From Pseudomonas graminis (GTDB taxonomy: Bacteria; Pseudomonadota; Gammaproteobacteria; Pseudomonadales; Pseudomonadaceae): a DNA stretch of 64,000 nt. The notes below the pieces were generated by a model that saw only the letters and a program-made list of their open reading frames with translations, made no database searches and was not told the DNA's origin. Below, piece after piece: positions 1 to 18,961 of this stretch. The translations under genes and the position numbers were made by a program. Position 1 is the stretch's first letter, and each line of letters opens with the position of its first letter. Location of the stretch: assembly GCF_004364335.1 (NCBI RefSeq), contig NZ_SOCR01000010.1, positions 1-64,000 on the forward strand, written 5' to 3'.

Positions 1-72
1 TCAGCAGTGAAACGATGCATCGCCGATGGTAGTGTGGGGTTTCCCCATGTGAGAGTAGGTCATCGTCAAGAT
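1..72 (+). rRNA. rrf: 5S ribosomal RNA, 3' part
   Basis: The first 72 bases match the 3' two thirds of gammaproteobacterial 5S rRNA, including the GCATCGCCGATGGTAGTGTG stretch and the end ATGTGAGAGTAGGTCATCGT. The gene begins left of the window and is the last gene of an rRNA operon. The exact 3' end is estimated from the family. Confidence 0.93.
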
Positions 73-81
73 TAAATTCCG

Positions 82-117
82 AAACCCCATCTGCGTAAGC
101 AGATGGGGTTTTGTTTT
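82..117 (+). terminator. rRNA operon terminator
   Basis: A perfect 12-bp stem (83-94 with 99-110, loop GTAA) is followed by TTTTGTTTTT. It lies about 10 bases after the 5S RNA, as expected for the intrinsic terminator of an rrn operon. Confidence 0.93.
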
Positions 118-262
118 TGCGCGCGGAAAAGAGGGTATTCATCTCAACCGGGATAACCAACGCATATGCGCCGGTTGGCTGCGGTCTGGGCGGTGAAGTG
201 TACGCTTGCGTAGGTCGGCTGGATGGCTATCATGCGCGTCTTACTACCAGGCGCTTACACTC

Positions 263-1219
263 ATGCATACATTGCTCAAGCTGCTAAAAGACGGAGCGTT
301 TCACTCCGGGGAAGATCTGGGGCTTGCTCTGGGCGTGAGCCGCAGTGCTGTCTGGAAGCAGCTGCAGCAGGCCCAAGCTGAGCTCGGCATAGAAATTCAC
401 AAGGTGCGTGGTCGTGGTTACCGTTTGGCTTCGCCGATGTCCTTATTGGACGATGAAGCGTTGCGCCTTGAGCATGCTGGGTTGGGTTGGACCTGCAGTG
501 TTCATGAAACTATCGACTCGACAAATGCTGAAGCGATGCGAGTGGCGAATTCAGGCGCTGAACTTCCTTGCTTGGTTCTTGCGGAGCAGCAGGCGGCAGG
601 CCGCGGCAGGCGTGGGCGCCAGTGGATAAGTCCTTTCGGTGAAAACCTCTATTACAGCCTTGCCTTGCGTATGGATGGCGGAACGCGTCGGCTCGACGGC
701 CTCAGCCTTCTCGTAGGGCTTGCAGTGGTGGATACCCTGCGAGAGCTTGGTATTCACAGCGCGGGGCTGAAATGGCCTAATGACATTCTGGTGGGTCGCA
801 AGAAGCTCGCTGGAGTGCTGCTCGAGGTAACCGGCGATCCTGCCAATTTATGCCACGTAGTGATTGGTATTGGCATCAATATCAATATGCGTGAATCCAG
901 CAACGTCGACCAGGCGTGGACTTCGTTGGTCCTTGAGTTGGGGCGTCTGTATGACCGGAACAAGGTTGCTTGCGCGCTCAGTCGAAATCTCAGCGGCTAT
1001 CTTGCTGGTCATCAAGAAAAAGGCTTTGCGGCCTACCGCAGAGATTGGGAGAGCAAGCACTTATGGCAAGGGCTCGCGGTAGCTCTTACCGCGGGTCCGA
1101 AGATCACTCAGGGCGTTGTCCTGGGAGTCGGTAATGATGGGGCGTTACGTCTGGAGGTAGGTGGCCGCGAGGAGCATTTCAGCGGAGGAGAGGTGAGCCT
1201 GAGGCTCCAGGGTAATTAG
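263..1219 (+). CDS. birA: Biotin operon repressor / biotin-[acetyl-CoA-carboxylase] ligase BirA
   Basis: This cytoplasmic enzyme makes biotinyl-5'-AMP and transfers biotin to the carrier protein of acetyl-CoA carboxylase; its N-terminal winged helix can repress biotin genes. Seen here: a helix-turn-helix around residues 15-35 (VSRSAVWKQ), the biotin-adenylate loop GRGRRG at 113-118, and KWPNDILVGRKKLAG from residue 170. The ATG at 263 (318 aa) is chosen because it begins MHTLLKLLKDG like known Pseudomonas BirA; an upstream TTG at 206 would add 19 residues with no homology. In other Pseudomonas the type III pantothenate kinase gene coaX follows directly; here it does not. Confidence 0.95.
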   Translation: MHTLLKLLKDGAFHSGEDLGLALGVSRSAVWKQLQQAQAELGIEIHKVRGRGYRLASPMSLLDDEALRLEHAGLGWTCSVHETIDSTNAEAMRVANSGAELPCLVLAEQQAAGRGRRGRQWISPFGENLYYSLALRMDGGTRRLDGLSLLVGLAVVDTLRELGIHSAGLKWPNDILVGRKKLAGVLLEVTGDPANLCHVVIGIGININMRESSNVDQAWTSLVLELGRLYDRNKVACALSRNLSGYLAGHQEKGFAAYRRDWESKHLWQGLAVALTAGPKITQGVVLGVGNDGALRLEVGGREEHFSGGEVSLRLQGN

Positions 1220-1280
1220 GGACGAAATCGTAGTGAGTAGGTATCCATGCATCCGAATGCGTATGGTTTATGAGGTGGGT

Positions 1281-1718
1281 ATGCCTTGGGCATGTTTGTT
1301 GTTACTCCTGTTGAACGGTCTTTATTTTGTCTGGCATCAGCAGGATGCGCCGCTACGCCCCAAAGAGGTCGAGCCGCTGCTAACCCATCGAGCATATGGC
1401 CAGGATATTAGGTTGGTTAGCGAGTCGGGGCTGGGTGGTGATAATGCGCGCCACGCTGCAGAACAAGAGAAATGCCTCTACCTGGGTGGCGTCGCCAAGC
1501 AGGCTGAGGCAGCGCTTATCGAACAGCGCCTTGTTGCTTTGGATATCGGCAGTGGTCTTGAAAAGGGGGCTGACCCCCAAGGAGGTGTGTATTGGGTGAA
1601 AATCGCGCCTACCAGCCGGCGTTTGGTCAGCGAGGCATTGATCGCTGAGCTCCGCAGGGATTTCCCCATGCTAAAAAACGAAATAATGTCGTGTGAAGGC
1701 ATTGCAACCGTAGAATAG
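1281..1718 (+). CDS. Small membrane-anchored SPOR-domain-like protein
   Basis: A 145-residue protein with one N-terminal membrane segment (about residues 3-19, rich in Leu) followed by a soluble part. Residues from about 64 on (CLYLGGVAKQAEA..., then GVYWVKIAPTSRR) resemble the SPOR-like protein encoded at this site in other Pseudomonas (PA4278-type). SPOR domains bind denuded peptidoglycan, but this copy is divergent and the function is not established. The ATG at 1281 is preferred: it has the ribosome binding site GAGGTGG just upstream and places the membrane segment at the N terminus. Earlier starts at 1233, 1257 and 1263 lack this. It normally follows coaX; here it follows birA after 61 bases. 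Confidence 0.78.
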   Translation: MPWACLLLLLLNGLYFVWHQQDAPLRPKEVEPLLTHRAYGQDIRLVSESGLGGDNARHAAEQEKCLYLGGVAKQAEAALIEQRLVALDIGSGLEKGADPQGGVYWVKIAPTSRRLVSEALIAELRRDFPMLKNEIMSCEGIATVE

Positions 1719-1819
1719 TTTGAATAGAATGGCGCCCGCTTCGCAGTGCAGATCAATAGATAGGTGCTCGTGTAGCTAGAGTCAATGCTTGTAACCTCAA
1801 GTTTTTATTGAGAAAAAGA

Positions 1820-1847
1820 TTGACAGAAGGGTGGCATGATATAGAAT
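1820..1847 (+). promoter_or_regulatory. Sigma70-type promoter of the Tyr-Gly-Thr tRNA unit
   Basis: TTGACA (1820-1825), 16-bp spacer, TAGAAT (1842-1847), with a G+C-rich stretch at the likely start site and the tRNA-Tyr beginning 14 bases after the -10. The G+C-rich discriminator is typical of stable-RNA promoters under stringent control; that regulation is inferred. Confidence 0.82.
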
Positions 1848-1860
1848 GCTGCCTCGCTTA

Positions 1861-1947
<87 letters not shown>

Positions 1948-1972
1948 TTTCGAGCGTAAGCGGTAAAGCTCA

Positions 1973-2046
<74 letters not shown>

Positions 2047-2073
2047 AGTTTTTCTGGTTGTGCAATGTGTTTT

Positions 2074-2149
2074 GCTCTTGTAGCTCAGTTGGTAGAGCAC
2101 ACCCTTGGTAAGGGTGAGGTCAGCGGTTCAAATCCGCTCAAGAGCTCCA
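2074..2149 (+). tRNA. tRNA-Thr (GGT)
   Basis: Anticodon stem CACCC/GGGTG encloses TTGGTAA, anticodon GGT; CCA is encoded; 76 bases. In P. aeruginosa and P. putida this tRNA is followed by tufB; here a terminator follows. Confidence 0.97.
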
Positions 2150-2154
2150 TTACT

Positions 2155-2186
2155 AAGGCAGATATGTAAGTATCTGCCTTTGTTTT
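2155..2186 (+). terminator. Terminator of the Tyr-Gly-Thr tRNA unit
   Basis: Perfect 10-bp stem AAGGCAGATA / TATCTGCCTT with a 6-base loop, then TGTTTT. It begins 6 bases after tRNA-Thr. Confidence 0.9.
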
Positions 2187-2275
2187 AGGTGCTACGAATG
2201 TCAGGCTTTTCAAGTGCTTGGTGAGGCGGTGCCGCAGTGAGTCGACTTGCGCGATGTGTGTTTATCGACTTGCTG

Positions 2276-2304
2276 TTGAAATCTTCCTGTCAGGTCCGCA
2301 TAAT
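2276..2304 (+). promoter_or_regulatory. Candidate promoter of tRNA-Trp-secE-nusG
   Basis: TTGAAA (2276-2281), 17-bp spacer, CATAAT (2299-2304), ending 21 bases before tRNA-Trp. The upstream tRNA unit ends in a terminator, so a promoter is required in this gap. Confidence 0.7.
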
Positions 2305-2325
2305 GTTCGGCCTGATTTTGCTTTT

Positions 2326-2401
2326 AGGTCAGTAGCTCAATTGGCAGAGCGACGGTCTCCAAAACCGTAGGTTGGGGGTTCGATTCCCTCCTGACCTGCC
2401 A
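2326..2401 (+). tRNA. tRNA-Trp (CCA)
   Basis: Acceptor AGGTCAG pairs with CTGACCT, followed by G and encoded CCA. Anticodon loop CTCCAAA has anticodon CCA. 76 bases. It is followed after 44 bases by secE and is probably co-transcribed with it. Confidence 0.97.
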
Positions 2402-2445
2402 GATTCTCTAAAGTATCTGGCTTTCTTTTCACAGGATTTTAGTAG

Positions 2446-2814
2446 ATGAATCCAAAGGCTGAAGCCCAAGACTCCCGTTTTGATCTCGTGAAGTGGCTTG
2501 TAGTAGTGCTTCTAGTAGTCGTGGGTGTCGTTGGAAATCAATACTACTCCGCGCAACCAATCCTGTATCGCGTTCTTGCCCTGCTTGTGATCGCCGCTGT
2601 GGCAGCCTACGTGGCTCTGCAGACCGGGAAGGGCAAGGCTTTCTTTGTTTTGGCCAAGGAAGCTCGCGCTGAGATTCGTAAAGTCGTGTGGCCTACGCGT
2701 CAAGAGACTACTCAGACCACTCTGATTGTGGTTGCGGTCGTTCTTGTCATGGCGCTGCTGTTGTGGGGTTTAGATTCCCTGCTCGGCTGGCTTGTTTCCT
2801 TGATTGTCGGCTAA
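2446..2814 (+). CDS. secE: Preprotein translocase subunit SecE
   Basis: An inner-membrane subunit that clamps SecY in the SecYEG protein-export channel. The 122-residue product has three hydrophobic segments (about residues 15-34, 40-58 and 93-119), like the three-span E. coli SecE. The conserved cytoplasmic amphipathic stretch EARAEIRKVVWPTRQE lies between spans two and three. It is followed by nusG after 9 bases, the universal secE-nusG pairing, and probably shares the promoter upstream of tRNA-Trp. Confidence 0.96.
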   Translation: MNPKAEAQDSRFDLVKWLVVVLLVVVGVVGNQYYSAQPILYRVLALLVIAAVAAYVALQTGKGKAFFVLAKEARAEIRKVVWPTRQETTQTTLIVVAVVLVMALLLWGLDSLLGWLVSLIVG

Positions 2815-2823
2815 GGGTGTCCC

Positions 2824-3357
2824 GTGGCTAAGCGTTGGTACGTAGTGCATGCCTACTCGGGTTACGAGAAGCATGTCATGCGCTCTCTTGTTGAGCGTGT
2901 AAAGCTTGCAGGCATGGAAGATGGCTTCGGCGAGATTCTGGTCCCTACTGAAGAAGTAGTGGAAATGCGTAACGGCCAGAAACGCAAAAGCGAGCGCAAA
3001 TTCTTCCCTGGCTATGTGCTTGTCCAGATGGACATGAACGAGGGTACTTGGCACTTAGTCAAGGACACTCCTCGTGTCATGGGCTTCATCGGTGGCACGG
3101 CAGACAAGCCTGCTCCTATTACCGATAAAGAAGCTGAGGCTATTCTGCGCCGCGTTGCTGACGGCAGCGACAAGCCGAAGCCGAAAACACTCTTCGAGCC
3201 GGGGGAAGTGGTCCGTGTCACAGACGGTCCGTTTGCTGATTTTAACGGTACTGTCGAAGAAGTTAATTACGAGAAGAGCCGGATCCAAGTGGCGGTGCTC
3301 ATTTTCGGACGCTCCACCCCGGTGGAGCTAGAGTTCAGTCAGGTCGAAAAGGCGTAA
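2824..3357 (+). CDS. nusG: Transcription termination/antitermination factor NusG
   Basis: NusG binds RNA polymerase across the clamp and links it to Rho or to ribosomal protein S10. The 177-residue protein starts at GTG ([15 protein letters not shown]), with the NGN domain to about residue 115 and the C-terminal KOW motif around 128-160 ([17 protein letters not shown]). Length is normal for the family. It is followed by an intrinsic terminator and then rplK, so nusG is the end of a secE-nusG unit. Confidence 0.97.
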   Translation: MAKRWYVVHAYSGYEKHVMRSLVERVKLAGMEDGFGEILVPTEEVVEMRNGQKRKSERKFFPGYVLVQMDMNEGTWHLVKDTPRVMGFIGGTADKPAPITDKEAEAILRRVADGSDKPKPKTLFEPGEVVRVTDGPFADFNGTVEEVNYEKSRIQVAVLIFGRSTPVELEFSQVEKA

Positions 3358-3376
3358 CTGAGCTCAGAATCCCATA

Positions 3377-3405
3377 CCCCGCAGCCTTGTGCTGTGGGGT
3401 TTTTT
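3377..3405 (+). terminator. Terminator after nusG
   Basis: CCCCGCAGC pairs with GCTGTGGGG (one G-T pair) over a short loop, followed by TTTTTT. It separates secE-nusG from the rplK unit. Confidence 0.88.
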
Positions 3406-3476
3406 CGTCACCGGGATAAACGCGCAAGTAACCGGGGAGCCTTTCGAGGCGCTAGTACCCGTAATTGGAGTGCCTC

Positions 3477-3908
3477 ATGGCCAAGAAGATTACCGCTTAC
3501 ATCAAGCTTCAAGTGAAAGCCGCTCAGGCTAACCCGAGCCCGCCTGTGGGTCCTGCACTGGGTCAGCACGGCGTGAATATCATGGAATTCTGCAAAGCGT
3601 TCAACGCCCGTACTCAGGGTATTGAGCCAGGTTTGCCGACGCCTGTGATCATCACTGTTTACAGTGACCGCAGCTTCACCTTTGAAACCAAAAGCACCCC
3701 GGCTTCGGTACTGCTGAAAAAAGCAGCTGGCCTGACCAGCGGCTCGGCTCGTCCGAACACCGTAAAAGTTGGCACCGTAACCCGTGCTCAGCTGGAAGAA
3801 ATCGCCAAGGCAAAAAATGCCGACTTGACCGCTGCTGATATGGACGCCGCCGTGCGCACCATCGCCGGTTCCGCTCGTAGCATGGGCCTTAACGTGGAGG
3901 GTGTGTAA
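3477..3908 (+). CDS. rplK: 50S ribosomal protein L11
   Basis: L11 binds the GTPase-associated region of 23S rRNA together with the L10-L12 stalk, and is needed for RelA activation. The 143-residue protein has the Pro-rich N-terminal region ([17 protein letters not shown]). The ATG at 3477 ([11 protein letters not shown]) follows the ribosome binding site TTGGAG; an upstream GTG in frame (3465) overlaps that site and is rejected. Its stop overlaps the rplA start (TAATG), so the two are translationally coupled, as in E. coli where L1 controls both. Confidence 0.97.
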   Translation: MAKKITAYIKLQVKAAQANPSPPVGPALGQHGVNIMEFCKAFNARTQGIEPGLPTPVIITVYSDRSFTFETKSTPASVLLKKAAGLTSGSARPNTVKVGTVTRAQLEEIAKAKNADLTAADMDAAVRTIAGSARSMGLNVEGV

Positions 3909-4603
3909 TGGCTAAGCTGACTAAGCGCCAAAAGGCTATCGCTTCCAAAGTTGAAGCTGGCAAATCGTACAACTTCAACGAAGCCGCTGCTCTGCTGGCT
4001 GAGTTGTCGACAGTGAAGTTCAGCGAGTCTGTAGACGTTGCTGTGAACCTGGGTGTTGATCCTCGTAAATCCGACCAGGTCGTACGTAGCGCTACCGTGC
4101 TGCCGCACGGCACTGGCAAGACCGTTCGTGTAGCCGTGTTTACTCAGGGTCCAGCTGCTGAAGCTGCTCTGGCTGCCGGCGCTGATCGTGTTGGCATGGA
4201 CGACCTGGCTGCTGAAATGAAGGGCGGCGATCTGAACTATGACGTCGTTATTGCCTCCCCGGACGCAATGCGGGTTGTTGGTCAGTTGGGTCAGATCCTT
4301 GGTCCACGCGGCCTGATGCCTAACCCGAAGGTCGGTACCGTTACTCCAGACGTAGCCACTGCCGTTAAAAACGCCAAGGCCGGTCAGGTTCGTTATCGCA
4401 CCGACAAAAACGGTATTATCCACACTTCCGTTGGCAAGGTCGGCTTCGAAGCGGACAAGCTGCGTGAGAACGTCGAAGCGCTGATCGCTGATCTGAAGCG
4501 TATCAAGCCTGCTTCCTCGAAAGGTATTTACGTCAAGCGCGTAACACTGAGCACCACTATGGGCCCAGGCTTGGTCATCGACCAAGGTTCGTTGGACGCG
4601 TAA
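3908..4603 (+). CDS. rplA: 50S ribosomal protein L1
   Basis: L1 forms the mobile L1 stalk next to the ribosomal E site and, in E. coli, represses its own operon by binding the rplK leader. The 231-residue product has the family signature around [16 protein letters not shown]. The start codon shares one base with the rplK stop. It is followed by a 197-base leader before rplJ. Confidence 0.97.
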   Translation: MAKLTKRQKAIASKVEAGKSYNFNEAAALLAELSTVKFSESVDVAVNLGVDPRKSDQVVRSATVLPHGTGKTVRVAVFTQGPAAEAALAAGADRVGMDDLAAEMKGGDLNYDVVIASPDAMRVVGQLGQILGPRGLMPNPKVGTVTPDVATAVKNAKAGQVRYRTDKNGIIHTSVGKVGFEADKLRENVEALIADLKRIKPASSKGIYVKRVTLSTTMGPGLVIDQGSLDA

Positions 4604-4621
4604 GACTGGCATGGCGAGGGT

Positions 4622-4790
4622 AACCGCGTCATTGCAAAAATTGGGGTCCCTGCCTGGCGGGGGCTATCCAAGACCGTAGGCGGTGAAAGCCTTAAACCTC
4701 AAGCCTACGCAGATGGTGCTCCCGGTTCCTTACCGAATCAGACACCAAAACGACATCCGGCTCAGGTCAGATGAAACGGTAACAAGCAGG
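4622..4790 (+). ncRNA. L10 leader (ribosomal protein autoregulatory leader)
   Basis: The untranslated stretch before rplJ carries the conserved elements of the gammaproteobacterial L10 leader: GGGGTCCCTGCC, the paired AAGCCTACGC and ACCGTAGGCGG, then GATGGTGCTCCCGGTTCC. In the family, the L10-(L12)4 complex binds this RNA and represses rplJL translation. Boundaries are approximate and no covariance search was run. Confidence 0.82.
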
Positions 4791-4800
4791 AGTTAAACCC

Positions 4801-5301
4801 GTGGCAATTAAACTCGAAGACAAGAAGGCCATCGTCGCTGAAGTCAACGAGGCTGCCAAAGTCGCTCTGTCTGCTGTTGTGGCTGATGCCCGCGGTGTGA
4901 CAGTAGGCGCGATGACCGGACTCCGTAAAGAGGCTCGTGAAGCTGGCGTGTACGTGCGTGTAGTACGTAACACCCTGCTCAAGCGCGCCGTTGCTGACAC
5001 TGAATACAGTGTCCTCAACGACGTGTTCACTGGCCCGACCTTGATCGCCTTCTCCAACGAACATCCAGGCGCTGCTGCCCGTTTGTTCAAAGAGTTCGCT
5101 AAAGGTCAGGATAAGTTCGAGATCAAGGCAGCTGCGTTCGAGGGCAAGTTCCTCGCAGCTAATCAGATCGACGTTCTGGCAACACTGCCGACCCGCAACG
5201 AAGCGATTTCGCAGCTGATGAGCGTGATTCAAGGCGCTACCAGCAAGCTCGCTCGTACTCTGGCGGCCATCCGCGAACAGAAAGAAGCCGCTGCAGCCTA
5301 A
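4801..5301 (+). CDS. rplJ: 50S ribosomal protein L10
   Basis: L10 is the base of the ribosomal stalk: its N-terminal domain binds 23S rRNA and its C-terminal helix carries L7/L12 dimers. The 166-residue protein starts at GTG ([15 protein letters not shown]) after the ribosome binding site AGGAG, and ends in an Ala/Glu-rich helix (REQKEAAAA). It is preceded by the L10 leader and followed after 78 bases by rplL, the usual pair. Confidence 0.97.
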   Translation: MAIKLEDKKAIVAEVNEAAKVALSAVVADARGVTVGAMTGLRKEAREAGVYVRVVRNTLLKRAVADTEYSVLNDVFTGPTLIAFSNEHPGAAARLFKEFAKGQDKFEIKAAAFEGKFLAANQIDVLATLPTRNEAISQLMSVIQGATSKLARTLAAIREQKEAAAA

Positions 5302-5379
5302 GGGCTGGCACTTCCTCTCGCGTATTTTTGTTTATTTCGATGGTCGCGTAGGCCGTCCCCCAATTCAGGAATTAGAGTC

Positions 5380-5742
5380 ATGTCTATCTCTCAAGACGAT
5401 ATCCTCAACGCCGTAGCTGAAATGTCCGTTCTGCAGGTTGTAGAGCTGATCAAAGCATTCGAAGAAAAGTTCGGTGTTAGCGCTGCCGCTGCTTCCGCTG
5501 GCCCAGCTGCTGCTGCCGTTGTTGAAGAGCAAACTGAATTCAACGTCATGCTGCTGGAAGCTGGCGAGAAGAAAGTTAACGTTATTAAAGCAGTACGTGA
5601 ACTGACTGGTCTGGGCCTGAAAGAAGCCAAGGCAGTTGTTGACGGCGCTCCAGCAATGGTCCTGGAAGCAGTAGCTAAAGACGCTGCTGACAAAGCCAAG
5701 GCTACTCTGGAAGAAGCAGGCGCTAAAGTCGAGCTGAAGTAA
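5380..5742 (+). CDS. rplL: 50S ribosomal protein L7/L12
   Basis: L7/L12 is the multicopy stalk protein that recruits and activates the translational GTPases EF-Tu and EF-G. The 120-residue product has the three usual parts: N-terminal dimerisation helices (1-32), an Ala-rich flexible hinge (about 36-50), and the globular C-terminal domain with KTEFNV-like start ([14 protein letters not shown]) and [16 protein letters not shown] hairpin 46 bases downstream probably reduces read-through into rpoB. Confidence 0.97.
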   Translation: MSISQDDILNAVAEMSVLQVVELIKAFEEKFGVSAAAASAGPAAAAVVEEQTEFNVMLLEAGEKKVNVIKAVRELTGLGLKEAKAVVDGAPAMVLEAVAKDAADKAKATLEEAGAKVELK

Positions 5743-5788
5743 GCATCGACTTTGCGTTTCCAGCCCAAGCGTTGAGCGAAAGGCTGAT

Positions 5789-5817
5789 GGCTGGTGGCTT
5801 CTGCCACCGGCCTTTTT
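5789..5817 (+). terminator. rplL-rpoB attenuator hairpin
   Basis: GGCTGGTGGC pairs with GCCACCGGCC (one T-G pair) over TTCT, followed by TTTTT. Its position between rplL and rpoB matches the partial terminator that lowers rpoBC expression relative to rplJL in E. coli; partial action is inferred. No promoter was seen between it and rpoB. Confidence 0.8.
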
Positions 5818-5963
5818 CCGTTGTTGGCAGCTGATTCGGTTAGCGCTGATTACGTGATCTACCCACCTCGAACGGTGGCGCGAACCATGGGGTTCGCAAG
5901 ATTTTTCTGGCTGCTCCCGTCGGGAGGAGCCAAACAAGCAGGTGACCAAGCTGGGGAACGCTG

Positions 5964-10037
<4,074 letters not shown>

Positions 10038-10100
10038 CACGTGACGCGAATCGAGGGTGGGTCGGTATGACTGCCCTCTGCTCCGCCAGGAGGAAAGGCC

Positions 10101-14300
<4,200 letters not shown>

Positions 14301-14307
14301 GAGTAGG

Positions 14308-14379
14308 GCCCCGATTTTCATAGTCATTGGTCTGACCCGTTTCGGATGGGTTGCCAGTGGTTGTGGACATCGGGGCTTT
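14308..14379 (+). terminator. Possible long-loop hairpin after rpoC
   Basis: GCCCCGAT (14308-14315) is exactly complementary to ATCGGGGC (14369-14376), which is followed by TTTG. The 53-base loop contains a smaller ACCCG/TGGGT pairing. This could be the rpoC terminator, but the long loop makes it uncertain. Confidence 0.45.
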
Positions 14380-14382
14380 GCC

Positions 14383-14411
14383 TTGACTGGGGGCAGGATC
14401 CTCTTTAGACT
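14383..14411 (+). promoter_or_regulatory. Promoter of the str operon
   Basis: TTGACT (14383-14388), a 17-bp spacer, and TAGACT (14406-14411), located about 90 bases before rpsL. It lies immediately after the rpoC-distal hairpin. Confidence 0.8.
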
Positions 14412-14502
14412 CCTGTACCCCTAAATCTGGCGGGACGCATGTCCTGCCATTTTGCTTTTCTTGTAAGACAATAGCGTCGCAAGACAACAGTGGAGCTAGT
14501 AG

Positions 14503-14874
14503 ATGGCAACTATCAACCAGCTGGTACGTCAGCCGCGTAAGCGTATCGTCGAGAAATCCGACGTGCCTGCGCTGCAGAACTGCCCGCAGCGTCGTGGTGT
14601 GTGCACTCGCGTGTACACAACTACGCCGAAAAAACCTAACTCGGCATTGCGTAAAGTCTGCCGTGTACGTCTGACCAACGGTTTCGAGGTTTCCTCGTAC
14701 ATCGGCGGTGAAGGCCACAACCTGCAAGAGCACAGCGTCGTACTTATTCGCGGCGGCCGTGTAAAAGATTTGCCAGGTGTTCGTTACCACACCGTTCGCG
14801 GTTCGTTGGATACCTCCGGTGTTAAAGGTCGTAACCAGGGTCGTTCGAAGTACGGTACCAAGAAGCCTAAGTAG
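14503..14874 (+). CDS. rpsL: 30S ribosomal protein S12
   Basis: S12 lies at the decoding centre and controls accuracy. The 123-residue product has the conserved loops [13 protein letters not shown] (Lys about 43) and [14 protein letters not shown] (Lys about 88), the sites of streptomycin-resistance changes; both are wild type here. It is the first gene of the str operon and is followed by rpsG, fusA and tuf in the usual order. Confidence 0.98.
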   Translation: MATINQLVRQPRKRIVEKSDVPALQNCPQRRGVCTRVYTTTPKKPNSALRKVCRVRLTNGFEVSSYIGGEGHNLQEHSVVLIRGGRVKDLPGVRYHTVRGSLDTSGVKGRNQGRSKYGTKKPK

Positions 14875-14969
14875 TAGCGGCTTTTTGTAAAAACTGAATC
14901 ATCTTATTTTCTGAGTCGATAAGAGTAAGGTCGGAAGCGCCAGTAGGTGCTAATTCCGAGCGAACCTGA

Positions 14970-15461
<492 letters not shown>

Positions 15462-15491
15462 TTTCAGCGTCACTAATTTTGCGAGGGCTTT

Positions 15492-17597
15492 ATGGCTCGT
15501 ACTACACCGATCAACCGTTACCGTAACATTGGTATCGTTGCTCACGTGGATGCTGGTAAAACCACCACCACTGAGCGCGTCCTTTTTTACACCGGTAAAA
15601 GCCACAAGATGGGCGAGGTGCATGACGGCGCCGCGACCACCGACTGGATGGTTCAGGAGCAGGAGCGTGGTATTACCATTACTTCTGCTGCTATTACTGC
15701 CTTTTGGCAGGGTTCCGAGAAGCAGCACAAAGACCAGTACCGCTTCAACGTGATTGACACCCCGGGCCACGTAGACTTCACCATTGAAGTTGAGCGTTCC
15801 CTGCGTGTACTCGACGGCGCGGTCGTGGTTTTTTGTGGTACTTCCGGCGTAGAGCCGCAGTCGGAAACCGTATGGCGTCAGGCCAACAAGTACGGTGTCC
15901 CACGTCTTGTGTACGTAAACAAGATGGACCGTGCCGGTGCAGACTTCCTGCGCGTTATCGGTCAGATCAAGCAGCGTCTGGGTCATACTCCGGTCCCTAT
16001 CCAGTTGGCTATCGGCTCCGAAGACAACTTCCAGGGTCAGATCGATCTGATGTCCATGGAAGCGGTCTACTGGAACGATTCCGACAAGGGTATGGTCCCT
16101 GTTCGCAAGCCGATTCCTGCTGAGTTGCAGGAACTGGCTGACGAGTGGCGCGGCAACATGGTTGAGGCTGCGGCCGAAGCCAGCGAAGAGCTGATGAACA
16201 AGTACCTCGAAGGTGAAGAGCTCACCAACGCGGAAATCAAGGATGCCTTGCGTCAGCGTACTATCGCTGGTGAAATCGTCCTGGCTGTTTGCGGTTCTTC
16301 CTTCAAGAACAAGGGCGTTCCCCTGGTTCTCGACGCCGTGATCGACTATCTGCCGGCACCGGTTGATATTCCTGCCATCAAGGGCACTGACCCTGATGAC
16401 GAGACTATCAATCTGGAGCGTCACGCAGACGACAACGAGCCGTTCTCGGCTCTGGCGTTCAAGATCGCTACTGACCCATTCGTGGGTACCCTGACCTTCG
16501 TCCGTGTTTACTCGGGCGTGTTGGCATCCGGCGACGGCGTGATCAACTCGGTCAAGGGCAAGAAAGAGCGCGTGGGCCGTATGGTGCAAATGCACGCAAA
16601 CGCTCGCGAAGAGATCAAGGAAGTACGCGCTGGTGATATCGCGGCCTTGATCGGCATGAAGGACGTCACCACTGGTGAAACCTTGTGCAACGCTGACAAG
16701 CCAATCATTCTGGTTCGGATGGACTTCCCGGAGCCGGTTATTTCGGTTGCCGTAGAGCCTAAGACCAAGGATGACCAGGAAAAAATGGGTATCGCACTGG
16801 GCAAGCTTGCTCAGGAAGACCCGTCTTTCCGCGTTAAAACTGATGAAGAGACTGGTCAGACGATCATCTCTGGCATGGGCGAATTGCACCTGGACATCCT
16901 GGTTGACCGGATGCGCCGTGAGTTCAACGTCGAAGCCAACATCGGTAAGCCTCAGGTTTCGTATCGTGAGCGAATCACGAAAAACTGTGAAATCGAAGGC
17001 AAGTTCGTTCGCCAGTCCGGCGGTCGTGGTCAGTTCGGCCACTGCTGGATCCGTTTTGCGCCTGCTGACGAAGGTCAGGAAGGTCTGCAATTCGTGAACG
17101 AAGTAGTGGGTGGTGTGGTTCCTAAGGAATACATCCCGGCTATCCAGAAGGGCATCGAAGAGCAGATGAAGAACGGCGTTGTTGCCGGCTATCCGCTGAT
17201 CGGCTTGAAGGCTACCGTGTTTGATGGTTCTTACCACGACGTCGACTCGAACGAGATGGCGTTTAAGGTGGCTGCTTCCATGGCGACCAAGCAACTGGCC
17301 CAGAAGGGCGGCGGTGAGTTGCTTGAGCCGATCATGGCTGTAGAGGTTGTTACGCCTGAAGACTATATGGGTGACGTGATGGGCGACCTTAACCGTCGTC
17401 GCGGCATGATCCTGGGTATGGAAGATACGGTCTCCGGCAAGGTAATTCGTGCCGAGGTTCCGTTGGGTGAGATGTTCGGTTATGCGACCGACGTTCGCTC
17501 CATGTCCCAAGGTCGCGCAAGCTACTCTATGGAATTCAAAAAATACAATACAGCTCCGTCGCACATCGTCGAAACTGTAACCAAAAAACAAGGCTGA
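15492..17597 (+). CDS. fusA: Elongation factor G
   Basis: EF-G is the GTPase that drives translocation on the ribosome. The 701-residue protein has the P loop [10 protein letters not shown] (about 17-26), the switch II motif [12 protein letters not shown] for guanine recognition, and domain IV residues near [10 protein letters not shown] and GYPLIGLKA. Length fits the str-operon EF-G (FusA1-type). It follows rpsG by 30 bases and precedes tuf by 31 bases. Confidence 0.98.
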   Translation: MARTTPINRYRNIGIVAHVDAGKTTTTERVLFYTGKSHKMGEVHDGAATTDWMVQEQERGITITSAAITAFWQGSEKQHKDQYRFNVIDTPGHVDFTIEVERSLRVLDGAVVVFCGTSGVEPQSETVWRQANKYGVPRLVYVNKMDRAGADFLRVIGQIKQRLGHTPVPIQLAIGSEDNFQGQIDLMSMEAVYWNDSDKGMVPVRKPIPAELQELADEWRGNMVEAAAEASEELMNKYLEGEELTNAEIKDALRQRTIAGEIVLAVCGSSFKNKGVPLVLDAVIDYLPAPVDIPAIKGTDPDDETINLERHADDNEPFSALAFKIATDPFVGTLTFVRVYSGVLASGDGVINSVKGKKERVGRMVQMHANAREEIKEVRAGDIAALIGMKDVTTGETLCNADKPIILVRMDFPEPVISVAVEPKTKDDQEKMGIALGKLAQEDPSFRVKTDEETGQTIISGMGELHLDILVDRMRREFNVEANIGKPQVSYRERITKNCEIEGKFVRQSGGRGQFGHCWIRFAPADEGQEGLQFVNEVVGGVVPKEYIPAIQKGIEEQMKNGVVAGYPLIGLKATVFDGSYHDVDSNEMAFKVAASMATKQLAQKGGGELLEPIMAVEVVTPEDYMGDVMGDLNRRRGMILGMEDTVSGKVIRAEVPLGEMFGYATDVRSMSQGRASYSMEFKKYNTAPSHIVETVTKKQG

Positions 17598-17628
17598 TTC
17601 AGCGCCTTTAGGCTAGGAGTTATTTGTC

Positions 17629-18822
<1,194 letters not shown>

Positions 18823-18840
18823 GCGATGATCTTCAAAAAG

Positions 18841-18866
18841 AGCCTCCGCTTGCGGGGGCTTTTTTA
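18841..18866 (+). terminator. Terminator of the str operon
   Basis: AGCCTCCGC pairs with GCGGGGGCT (one T-G pair), followed by TTTTTT. Six bases later begins the -35 of the S10 promoter. Confidence 0.9.
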
Positions 18867-18871
18867 TTGGG

Positions 18872-18900
18872 TTGACACCCCGTTAGCTCGTCTATAGAAT
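18872..18900 (+). promoter_or_regulatory. Promoter of the S10 operon
   Basis: TTGACA (18872-18877), a 17-bp spacer, and TAGAAT (18895-18900), near-consensus. It leaves only about 55 bases of leader before rpsJ, too short for the long L4-responsive S10 leader of E. coli. Confidence 0.88.
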
Positions 18901-18961
18901 TGCGCCTCCTTTAAACGGGCGTATTGCGCTCGGTGGGAAGTAGCCTGGAGTCTGAAATCCA

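Noticed and set aside
18901-18961. E. coli-type S10 leader attenuator
   Set aside because: Only about 60 bases lie between the promoter and rpsJ, too short for the multi-hairpin L4 leader.
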